Assembly (NCBI GenBank): GCA_017958895.1
Contig: JAGDBT010000090.1
Span: 1 to 29,588, forward strand
Direction of reading: 5' to 3'
DNA: 29,588 bases
DNA from: Alphaproteobacteria bacterium
GTDB taxonomy: Bacteria > Pseudomonadota > Alphaproteobacteria > RF32 > CAG-239
In this document: piece after piece, positions 7,164 to 13,411 of the stretch
Position numbering within the stretch: position 1 is the first letter of the stretch
How the letters are laid out: each line of letters begins with the position of its first letter
Made by a program: the position numbers and the translations under genes
Notes under the pieces: generated by a model
Told to the model about the DNA's origin: nothing
The model's database searches: none
The model's input: the letters and a program-made list of their open reading frames with translations, nothing else

Positions 7164-8450
7164 TTATCTCATGTTTAAAAGTATATTTTGAACTGCCACG
7201 GCATCTTTGCCGTAAACAATCGGCATATCATAGTAACCGCTCGATAAAGATATTTGCTGATTGTTCGGTTTTAAACCGTAAAATTGTTGAGGTGCGCTTT
7301 CCACAATTTTTTCGCCCTCTTCGGTAACCTTTAAAATATCCAATCCGCGTTCATTGTATCCGTCTTCAAATATGCGGAACAAACCGCTCATACCGACATA
7401 TCCGTAAGGACTTTGTATTTCTTCTTCCATGTTTCTTTTGCCTTTGCGAGAAAGGGCGGAAGCCAAAGTTATGGCATCATAAGCATATATGCTTAAGGCA
7501 CTCGGTTTTTCGGCAAATAATTCGTTATATTTGGTAGTGAAATGCTTTTGATTTGTTAAAGACATGGACGGGTAAACGGCACCGTACAGCTCGGTTTCTT
7601 TGCTTAAACTGCTGTTGGCCCATACCGAAGTGCCCATAAACAATACTTCGGGATACGATACATCGTAATAACTGAACATTGAGGAAATGGCTTTAAGGCG
7701 ATTGCCCGATTCGGGTATCAGCAAGGCATCAAAATCAATATGACTTCCTTTCATGGCGGTTACCAAATCGGTAAATTCCATGCTGTCTGGTGCATAAAAT
7801 CCGACTTTTACCAAATTTATGCCGGCGCGGCGGGTAGCCTTAAAGAGCATTCTGAACATGTTTTCGCCGCTCTGATTATCCGGCAGAACCGTGGCTAAAC
7901 GGGTTCTTCCCTGTGATTGCGCATATTTAACAATGCGATTAAGCTGATCTTCGGTAAGCAAACCCAAGGTATAGATGCCTTCTTGCAAAATTGCCGGTGA
8001 AGTTGAAAAAGAAATAACCGGTATATCTTTTGATTTGGCTCGTTTACTGATGGCAGAAACTTCCTCGCTCAATAATGGCCCCAAAATTAAATCAGCATCG
8101 GCATCTATGGCATTTTCAACGGCTATTCTGGCGCCGCTGTCCGTACCTTTGGTATCATAGAATTGCACAACCAAACTGTTATTATTGAGGTCACCTATTG
8201 CCATGGTTGCGGCATTTTTCATGCTTTGGCCGATAGGTTCGTGTTTGCCGCTGAGCGGCAAGAGCATGGCAACGCGAAAACTTTCAGTGTTTCCCAAGTC
8301 AACTTTTGAATAATCGGTAGTTTCCGAAAATTCGGGAACCAGACTCTTTGAAAAATATTGGTGAATCTCATCAGAGGTTGTCTTTTTTTGCAGATAAGTA
8401 CAGCCGCAAATCAATACACACCACAAAATTACAGCAATTTTTTTAAACAC
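7164..8450 (-). CDS. LppC-like lipoprotein, putative penicillin-binding protein activator
   Basis: A lipoprotein with a periplasmic substrate-binding-protein fold resembling the C-terminal half of E. coli LpoA, which stimulates PBP1A. The N-terminus is a signal peptide with lipobox ICGC (lipidated Cys at residue 17 from this start). After a short linker, FRVAMLLPLSGKHEPIGQSM begins a type I periplasmic-binding-protein domain (bilobed, Leu/Ile/Val-binding-like), with LILGPLLSEEV and IPVISFSTSP as typical following strands. The frame also allows a TTG two codons upstream. I prefer GTG because GAGGA lies nine bases before it, against three for the TTG. It is divergent from rsmI-yraN. The E. coli lpoA gene is likewise divergent from the rsmI gene yraL, which supports the assignment. 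It lacks the LpoA N-terminal TPR domain; PBP activation is inferred from family and context. Confidence 0.82.
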   Translation of the reverse strand: MFKKIAVILWCVLICGCTYLQKKTTSDEIHQYFSKSLVPEFSETTDYSKVDLGNTESFRVAMLLPLSGKHEPIGQSMKNAATMAIGDLNNNSLVVQFYDTKGTDSGARIAVENAIDADADLILGPLLSEEVSAISKRAKSKDIPVISFSTSPAILQEGIYTLGLLTEDQLNRIVKYAQSQGRTRLATVLPDNQSGENMFRMLFKATRRAGINLVKVGFYAPDSMEFTDLVTAMKGSHIDFDALLIPESGNRLKAISSMFSYYDVSYPEVLFMGTSVWANSSLSKETELYGAVYPSMSLTNQKHFTTKYNELFAEKPSALSIYAYDAITLASALSRKGKRNMEEEIQSPYGYVGMSGLFRIFEDGYNERGLDILKVTEEGEKIVESAPQQFYGLKPNNQQISLSSGYYDMPIVYGKDAVAVQNILLNMR

Positions 8451-8530
8451 TTGCAATTTTCCTCAAAATATAAAACAATACAACACTAATAATTCCAAAT
8501 AATTCGTTTGTAAAGTTAAAGTTTAAGAAA

Positions 8531-9367
8531 ATGTTAAGAAACGGTCTTTATATCATCGCCACACCGATAGGCAATCTGCAAGATATTTCGGCTCGGGCAA
8601 TTGAAATTTTGCGACAGGTTGATGTCGTGGCTTGCGAAGACACCAGAGTGTCGAAGAAATTGTTTTCGTTGTTGGGTATAGGTTTGCAAAAAAAATTTAT
8701 AACCTATGAAGACCACAGTGAAGATAAACAGGCGCAAAAACTGATTGATATCATAAACGAAAATAAGTCTGTAGCTCTTATCAGTGATGCCGGTTCGCCG
8801 CTGATTTCCGATCCGGGCTATAAATTGGTTCGCAAGTGTCGGGAGCAAGATGTTTATGTTACGGCAGTGCCGGGAGCGTGTGCGGTAATAACGGCGTTGC
8901 AACTTTCCGGATTGCCGACCAATCGGTTTATGTTTGCCGGATTTGTGCCTAATAAAGAGAAAGCGCGGAAAGATTTGTTTTGCGAACTGAAAGATATAGA
9001 CACAACTTTGGTTTTTTATGAAACGGCACCGCGATTGTTGAAAACTTTGGGAGTTATGTCAGAGGTTTTTGCAAAAAGAGAAATTGCCGCGGCCAGAGAA
9101 ATAACCAAACTTTACGAAGAAGTTGTGAATGGTGATGCCGAGACGGTTATGGCGCATTTTGAGGAAAATGAGCCGCGAGGTGAATTTGTGTTGATGGTTG
9201 CACCGCCGCAAGCGAAAAACGAATCGGCAGAAAATTTAAGGCAGATTTTGGCCGAACGCTTAAAAACTACCTCGTTAAAGACAGCGGTTAAAGAGGTGTG
9301 TTCGGAGTTCAATATAAGCAAAAATGAAGTATATGCTTTAGCCTTGGAGCTGAAAGATGAAAAATAA
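8531..9367 (+). CDS. rsmI: 16S rRNA (cytidine(1402)-2'-O)-methyltransferase
   Basis: Adds the 2'-O-methyl group to C1402 in the decoding centre of 16S rRNA; RsmH, also encoded in this window, adds the N4-methyl on the same base. The 278 residues show the tetrapyrrole-methylase fold: GLYIIATPIGNLQDIS (6-21), VVACEDTRVS, ALISDAGSPLISDPGY (about 90-105) and VPGACAVITALQLSGLPT with the SAM-binding glycine. GFVPNKEKARKDL follows. The ATG has only a weak upstream AAG. It is divergent from the LppC-like gene across 80 bases and overlaps yraN by 11 bases. Confidence 0.97.
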   Translation: MLRNGLYIIATPIGNLQDISARAIEILRQVDVVACEDTRVSKKLFSLLGIGLQKKFITYEDHSEDKQAQKLIDIINENKSVALISDAGSPLISDPGYKLVRKCREQDVYVTAVPGACAVITALQLSGLPTNRFMFAGFVPNKEKARKDLFCELKDIDTTLVFYETAPRLLKTLGVMSEVFAKREIAAAREITKLYEEVVNGDAETVMAHFEENEPRGEFVLMVAPPQAKNESAENLRQILAERLKTTSLKTAVKEVCSEFNISKNEVYALALELKDEK

Positions 9368-9713
9368 CCGCAAAGGAAAATATGCGGAATTTATGGCTCG
9401 CTGTTATATGATGCTTCACGGCTATCGGATTGTTCGCCGCAATTATGTAACGGGGCGGGGAACGAACGCCGGTGAAATAGATTTTGTGGCGACAAAGGGG
9501 AAAACTCTTGTTTTTGTTGAGGTTAAACAGCGCAGAACTTTGAATGATGCCGCTTATGCCATCAGCAATAAACAACAAAACAGATTGATCGGAGGCGCAC
9601 AAAGTTTTATAAAAAATAATCCGCAATATCGAGGTTTTGACTGTCGTTTTGATGCAATTTTAATCAGTTTGCCTTTTCGTATCAGGCATGTGGAAAATGC
9701 CTGGTCGGCATAA
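9357..9713 (+). CDS. yraN: YraN/UPF0102 family putative endonuclease
   Basis: Conserved small protein with a restriction-endonuclease-like (PD-(D/E)XK) fold; its cellular task is not established. The 118 residues contain GKYAEFMARCYMMLHGYRIV (E11 in the first helix), the GEIDFVA strand (E40, D42) and FVEVKQRR (E55, K57). Together these make the complete nuclease-like acidic/lysine set. The ATG lies inside the end of rsmI and has GGAG seven bases upstream, so the two are co-translated. In E. coli yraN follows lpoA rather than rsmI; here the same three families are neighbours but yraN has changed sides. Confidence 0.93.
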   Translation: MKNNRKGKYAEFMARCYMMLHGYRIVRRNYVTGRGTNAGEIDFVATKGKTLVFVEVKQRRTLNDAAYAISNKQQNRLIGGAQSFIKNNPQYRGFDCRFDAILISLPFRIRHVENAWSA

Positions 9714-9736
9714 TGTATATATCACGATATTTATTC

Positions 9737-9765
9737 TTGAAATGTTTTTTTTGAGGTGCTATAAG
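9737..9765 (+). promoter_or_regulatory. Probable sigma70-type promoter of the HxlR-like gene
   Basis: TTGAAA (-35) and TATAAG (-10) are 17 bases apart in the 86-base gap after yraN. Transcription would start near base 9772, about 28 bases before the ATG, whose AGGAG Shine-Dalgarno lies nine bases upstream. Confidence 0.65.
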
Positions 9766-9799
9766 AAAACCTGCTGACAAAATATAGGAGTGCATTGTT

Positions 9800-10141
9800 A
9801 TGATTCAAATGCCGGAAAATTTGGTTGAAATGGCCCTAAAAACCATGGGAGACCGCTGGAAAGTGATGATTATTCAAGAACTTATGGATGGGACGAAGCG
9901 CTTTGGAGAAATAAAAAAAGAGCTCGGAGCCATTACACAAAAGGTTTTAACCGCTAATTTGCGGGCTTTGGAAGAAAAAGGAATTGTAATTCGTAAAGTT
10001 TATGCACAGATTCCGCCAAAAGTTGAATACACTCTTACCAACTTGGGATATAGTCTGAAACCGGTTTTGGATTCCATGCGGGAATGGGCAGAAGAGTATT
10101 ATAATCAGAATGTTAAAGGACTTGTGTCCTGTTTAAGCTGA
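9800..10141 (+). CDS. HxlR family winged-helix transcriptional regulator
   Basis: A small dimeric DNA-binding regulator, 113 residues. The signature order is clear: MGDRWKVMIIQEL (about 16-28, the family's G-KW motif), RFGEIKKEL (34-42), ITQKVLTANLRALEEKGIVIRKVY (recognition helix and wing), PPKVEYTLTNLGYSLKPVL and the closing MREWAEEY. Many HxlR proteins have a conserved sensing cysteine ahead of the KW motif. Here that position has no Cys and the only Cys is near the C-terminus, so a redox/aldehyde-sensing mode like HypR or YodB is unlikely. The gene has its own promoter and a strong terminator, so it is a one-gene unit. A 25-bp palindrome 87 bases downstream could be its operator (inference). 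Confidence 0.92.
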   Translation: MIQMPENLVEMALKTMGDRWKVMIIQELMDGTKRFGEIKKELGAITQKVLTANLRALEEKGIVIRKVYAQIPPKVEYTLTNLGYSLKPVLDSMREWAEEYYNQNVKGLVSCLS

Positions 10142-10161
10142 GAGTTTTTTTGTTTGTAAAG

Positions 10162-10184
10162 AGCCGGTGTGTGACCGGCTTTTT
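10162..10184 (+). terminator. Rho-independent terminator after the HxlR-like gene
   Basis: A 7-bp GC-rich stem (AGCCGGT paired with ACCGGCT) with a 5-base loop is followed by five T. It lies 20 bases after the stop codon. Confidence 0.88.
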
Positions 10185-10227
10185 GTATATTTGTAATATT
10201 TCGTAACATATTTTTAAAAGTATTAAG

Positions 10228-10252
10228 GTTAAATGTATGGTATATATTTAAC
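10228..10252 (+). promoter_or_regulatory. 25-bp palindrome, candidate repressor operator over an extended -10
   Basis: Left arm GTTAAATGTAT and right arm ATATATTTAAC are 3 bases apart and match as inverted repeats at 10 of 11 positions. The centre contains TGGTATATA, which reads as an extended -10 element for the oxidoreductase gene starting 40 bases downstream. A dimer bound here would block the promoter. The obvious candidate is the HxlR-like protein encoded just upstream, but this is inference. Confidence 0.5.
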
Positions 10253-10291
10253 AGTTTTTGTAATCAGCTGAGAAAAACAAAAGGATTTTTT

Positions 10292-11317
10292 ATGAGTAAA
10301 AATATAAAAGTCGCTGTTATCGGCGCGGGAATGATGGGGAAAAACCATCTCAGAACCTATAAAAGTATGCCGGGCGTGGAATTGGTCGGAGTTTATGATA
10401 TTTCTCCGGAAGCCACAAAAGCCGCGGCGGAAACTTTCGGAATTAAAGCCTTTAGTTCAATGGAACAGGTAGCCGCAAAAGTTGATGCGGTTAGTGTTGT
10501 TACAACCTCGGTAACGCATGCCGATGTCGGAGAATTCTTTATGAACAAAGGCATTCACTGCATGATGGAAAAACCTTTGGCAACCACGGAAGAAGAATGC
10601 TTGCGTTTGATTGAGGCCTCTAAAAAGAATAATGTTGTTTTGATGGTCGGACATATTGAACGCTTTAATCCGGCTGTTGAACAAATGGGCAAGTTGCTTT
10701 CCGATACCTCTAAGATTCGTTCGCTGACGGCGCAACGTATGTCGGCGGCCAGCGGTCGTATTACCGATGTTGATGTGGCTATGGATTTGATGATTCACGA
10801 TGCGGAAGTTATTCTATCTTTGGTAAAATCTCCGGTGGTGAATATTCAGGCGGCTTCGGTTAAAACCAAAGAGAGCCCGGACGGACGCGATTATATTACC
10901 GCTTTGTTGGAATTTGCCAACGGGGCTACGGCCAATATTACGGCCAGTCGCATTACTCAGGCTCGAGTTCGCACTTTAACGGTGACTACCGATACAAACT
11001 ATATTGATATGGACTTTATTAATCAGAGTATTAATGTTCATACACAAGGCCGCATGCCGTATGTTAATCAGGAAGAAATTCCGGAATGGATGAATTACGG
11101 TTTGAAGGGTAGTGTGGAGCAGTTGTTTATTCCGACCAATCAACCGTTGTTGGCGGAGTTGATGCACTTTATTAAGTGTGTTAACGGTGAAGCAACACCG
11201 CGGGTTGACGGTGAGCAGGCTTTGGCAGCCTTGAAAGTAATTTGGGAAGTGGAGCAAAAGTTGGGTTTGCTCTCCTCAACGGGTAAACAAGCCAAAAAAG
11301 CAGTAAAAGCAGCATAG
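10292..11317 (+). CDS. Gfo/Idh/MocA family NAD(P)-dependent oxidoreductase
   Basis: Cytoplasmic sugar or sugar-nucleotide dehydrogenase, 341 residues. The N-terminal Rossmann fold starts VAVIGAGMMGKNH (GxGxxG at 11-16), with acidic D36 at the end of the second strand (VYDIS), a pattern favouring NAD(H). The catalytic lysine is K94 in EKPLA. GHIERFNPAVE (120-130) and the pair H169-D170 in LMIHDAEVILSLV complete the active-site pattern. GHxERFNPA plus HD is typical of UDP-sugar 3-dehydrogenases such as GnnA and WlbA, so a role in lipid A or surface-sugar synthesis is possible, but no partner aminotransferase is in this window and the substrate stays open. The C-terminus ends in a Lys/Ala tail. 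The ATG has AAAAGGA six bases upstream. It is a single-gene unit with its own terminator. Confidence 0.88.
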   Translation: MSKNIKVAVIGAGMMGKNHLRTYKSMPGVELVGVYDISPEATKAAAETFGIKAFSSMEQVAAKVDAVSVVTTSVTHADVGEFFMNKGIHCMMEKPLATTEEECLRLIEASKKNNVVLMVGHIERFNPAVEQMGKLLSDTSKIRSLTAQRMSAASGRITDVDVAMDLMIHDAEVILSLVKSPVVNIQAASVKTKESPDGRDYITALLEFANGATANITASRITQARVRTLTVTTDTNYIDMDFINQSINVHTQGRMPYVNQEEIPEWMNYGLKGSVEQLFIPTNQPLLAELMHFIKCVNGEATPRVDGEQALAALKVIWEVEQKLGLLSSTGKQAKKAVKAA

Positions 11318-11340
11318 TTTTTACGAATCGGGTTGATAAA

Positions 11341-11373
11341 AAAGCCAAACGAGTGAATTCGTTTGGCTTTTTT
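11341..11373 (+). terminator. Rho-independent terminator after the oxidoreductase gene
   Basis: A perfect 12-bp stem (AAAGCCAAACGA paired with TCGTTTGGCTTT) with a 6-base loop runs into six T. The A-run on its left means it could also work for transcripts coming from the other side. Confidence 0.9.
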
Positions 11374-11587
11374 ATATATAAGTAAAATTTTTCGCGTTCC
11401 CGATTCGGATGAATTTGAGACATTTGAACGCTCGGACAAATAAAAAAACCGAAAAAAGTCTATCCTGTGTAAAATTTTTAAATTTTTTTTAAAATTTCGC
11501 AATAAATTGTTTTTGCGCAATATTTTTTCTTTTAAAAAACGTTTCTGACAGAACAAAAAAGGAACAGTTAAAAAATTGCTAAAAAAT

Positions 11588-11621
11588 CCCATTGAAACCC
11601 ATAAAATACCATGTTATACCA
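11588..11621 (+). promoter_or_regulatory. MraZ operator: four repeats at exact 10-bp spacing
   Basis: Four boxes CCCA, CCCA, ACCA, ACCA start at 11588, 11598, 11608 and 11618. Read on the other strand they are TGGT, TGGT, TGGG, TGGG, each followed by six A/T-rich bases. E. coli MraZ binds TGGG-type direct repeats with a 10-bp period upstream of its own gene. Here there are four, placed 33 bases before mraZ and across a likely promoter. The orientation relative to the gene was not compared with E. coli. Confidence 0.75.
11592..11620 (+). promoter_or_regulatory. Likely mraZ promoter embedded in the MraZ operator
   Basis: TTGAAA (-35) and TATACC (-10) are 17 bases apart. The -35 lies between operator boxes 1 and 2, and the -10 overlaps box 4, so MraZ binding would exclude polymerase. 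Transcription would start near 11628, giving a leader of about 26 bases with AGGGG seven bases before the mraZ ATG. Confidence 0.5.
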
Positions 11622-11653
11622 TTTAAATAATATGAACGATTAGGGGAACCGAT

Positions 11654-12118
11654 ATGCGTAAAGTGTTTCTGTTTATGGACACTATAGTCAATAAAGTGGA
11701 CGCCAAGGGGCGGGTTTCGCTGCCGGCTGACTATCGGGCCATCGTTAAAGAGTTATCAAGTGAAATCGTTTGCTACAGAAGTCTTTCCGCACCTTGTATA
11801 GAAGGGTGTTTGGAAGATACGTTGGATAAACTGGCCAATGAAATTGAAAATTCTACCGACTTTTTCTCGGAAACTCAGGATAATGTTACAAATTTGGTCT
11901 TCGGTGATGCCAAGCGCTATACGTTTGACAGTACGGGTCGGATTATGCTGAGCGATAAATTGTTAAAACATGCCGGGATAACCGATACGGCGGTATTTGT
12001 CGGCAAGGGGCGCAAATTCCAAATTTGGAATCCGGAAAATTGGGAAAAAGAAGAAAAGAGAATCCGTGCGGAAGTATTAAAAAATCGCCCGGTATTGAAA
12101 ACGGGAAAGGATTCTTAA
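11654..12118 (+). CDS. mraZ: Transcriptional regulator MraZ
   Basis: DNA-binding protein that forms ring oligomers and represses its own division/cell-wall operon. The 154 residues hold two SpoVT/AbrB-like halves, each with the conserved DxxGR: DAKGRVSLPADYR (16-28) and DSTGRIMLSDKLL (92-104). The first ATG is chosen because AGGGG lies seven bases upstream; an ATG seven codons later would remove a short, slightly hydrophobic leader (RKVFLF). It is the first gene of the cluster, followed after two bases by rsmH. The repeat operator just upstream fits autoregulation. Confidence 0.95.
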   Translation: MRKVFLFMDTIVNKVDAKGRVSLPADYRAIVKELSSEIVCYRSLSAPCIEGCLEDTLDKLANEIENSTDFFSETQDNVTNLVFGDAKRYTFDSTGRIMLSDKLLKHAGITDTAVFVGKGRKFQIWNPENWEKEEKRIRAEVLKNRPVLKTGKDS

Positions 12119-12120
12119 AT

Positions 12121-13035
12121 ATGGCAGAGCAACGGCAGAAACATGTTCCGGTGATGTTAAAAGAGGTTTTGGAAAATCTCAAACCGCAAAAAGGCGAGAT
12201 ATATGTTGATGCCACTTTCGGCCACGGCGGCTATACAAAAGCCGTTCTGGATTCTGCAGTATGCAAAGTAATTGCTTTGGACAGAGATCCCAAAGTGAGA
12301 GTCAGAGCCAATGAGTTCAAAAATACCTATGGCGAAAGATTTGAATTTCGGGCAGGTAAATTCGGAGATTTCAGTGACTTGGTTCCGGAAAAAATCAACG
12401 GAGCCGTATTTGATATCGGTGTTTCGTCAATGCAACTTGATGAGGCGGAACGCGGTTTTTCTTTTTCTAAAGAAGCCCCGTTGGATATGCGTATGTCATG
12501 CGAAGGATTGAGCGCAAAAGATATAGTCAATTCGTATGGCGAGAGAGAGTTGGCCGATTTGATATATGAATACGGTGAAGAGCGCAAATCGCGGCAGATA
12601 GCCAAGGCTATTGTCGAGTATCGGCGCAAAAAAAGAATAGAGACAACTACGGAGTTGGCAAAAATTATTTATGAAGTCGTGCATCACAGAGCAGGTGAAA
12701 TTGATCCGGCGACCAGAACTTTTCAGGCATTACGTATAGCAGTTAATGATGAACTGGGAGAATTGGAACGCGGTTTGCAAGGTGCGGCTGAGCGATTGCT
12801 TTCGGGCGGACGTTTGGTGGTGGTTGATTTTCACTCTTTGGAAGATCGTATCGTTAAGAATTTTATGAAGGAAAACGGCGGCAAAAAAGTGCGTATATCC
12901 AAATATGCGCCGGAGCTTTCGCCGCAGGACGGATTGTTTTCCGAAGTTTCAAAAATTATTGTTCCGACAGTTGAGGAGTGCAAGGTTAATCCTCGGGCAA
13001 GGTCGGCAAAATTGAGGTCAGCGGTCAGGAGATAA
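12121..13035 (+). CDS. rsmH: 16S rRNA (cytosine(1402)-N4)-methyltransferase
   Basis: Methylates N4 of C1402 in 16S rRNA using SAM. The start chosen gives MAEQRQKHVPVMLKEVLENL, with the hallmark HVPVML, and has AAGGA nine bases upstream. The frame is open 32 codons further into mraZ, but that extension is only mraZ shadow. SAM-binding motifs are VDATFGHGGYT (29-39) and ALDRDP (52-57). GAVFDIGVSSMQLDEAERGFSF and VVDFHSLEDRIVKNF later in the protein are family signatures. Length, 304 residues, is normal. It pairs functionally with RsmI, which modifies the same nucleotide. Confidence 0.97.
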   Translation: MAEQRQKHVPVMLKEVLENLKPQKGEIYVDATFGHGGYTKAVLDSAVCKVIALDRDPKVRVRANEFKNTYGERFEFRAGKFGDFSDLVPEKINGAVFDIGVSSMQLDEAERGFSFSKEAPLDMRMSCEGLSAKDIVNSYGERELADLIYEYGEERKSRQIAKAIVEYRRKKRIETTTELAKIIYEVVHHRAGEIDPATRTFQALRIAVNDELGELERGLQGAAERLLSGGRLVVVDFHSLEDRIVKNFMKENGGKKVRISKYAPELSPQDGLFSEVSKIIVPTVEECKVNPRARSAKLRSAVRR

Positions 13036-13040
13036 AAAAT

Positions 13041-13409
13041 ATGATTAACATAAAAACGGCGATTCTGGGACTATGGTTTATGGTTACTTTGGTAGTGGCT
13101 TTGGGTTCTTCTATTTTGAAGAATAAAGTACAAGTTTTGGAACGTCGTTTGGCAACAATTAACGGGGATATACAAAAGGATATTGCCAGCATTCATGTTT
13201 TGAATGCCCAATGGAGCTTTGTAAATACGCCGGAAAGATTGCGCAAACTCGCTTATGAACAATTATCTCTGGAAAATGCGAAACCTGAACAAATTATTAA
13301 CTATTCTGCGTTACATTTCAATTATGAAAACGAAACCGCTCCGTCAGCGGCACGTACCAATAAGAAGAATTTAACCACTTTGGTGAACGCAGAAGTTAAG
13401 AAGAAATAA
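13041..13409 (+). CDS. ftsL: Cell division protein FtsL (alphaproteobacterial type)
   Basis: Bitopic division protein that joins FtsB and FtsQ to activate FtsW/FtsI at the septum. The 122 residues start with one membrane segment (about 6-24, ILGLWFMVTLVVALGSSIL). A short coiled coil follows (about 27-52), then LNAQWSFVNTPERLRKLAYEQL, the W-x-(Y/F)-x-N-x-PxRL-x-x-LA pattern of alphaproteobacterial FtsL. The C-terminus is basic. The gene lies five bases after rsmH and two before ftsI, in the canonical position. Assignment rests on position plus this pattern, since FtsL is poorly conserved. Confidence 0.88.
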   Translation: MINIKTAILGLWFMVTLVVALGSSILKNKVQVLERRLATINGDIQKDIASIHVLNAQWSFVNTPERLRKLAYEQLSLENAKPEQIINYSALHFNYENETAPSAARTNKKNLTTLVNAEVKKK

Positions 13410-13411
13410 AG

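Larger units (their letters stand above)
11318..11653 (+). other. Intergenic region ahead of the mraZ operon
   Basis: These 336 bases hold no credible gene. They contain the terminator of the oxidoreductase gene, about 200 bases of very A/T-rich DNA with a perfect TTCTG-A-CAGAA inverted repeat at 11543-11553, and then the mraZ promoter and operator described separately. The A/T-rich stretch may act as an upstream activating or bent-DNA region, which is inference. Confidence 0.6.

Noticed and set aside
11543..11553. TTCTG-A-CAGAA inverted repeat as an operator
   Set aside because: Short, in very A/T-rich DNA, about 45 bases before the MraZ boxes, and resembling no site I know; could be chance.
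12025..12120. Longer start for rsmH inside mraZ
   Set aside because: The extra 32 codons duplicate mraZ coding in another frame; the internal ATG has a good Shine-Dalgarno and yields the conserved N-terminus.
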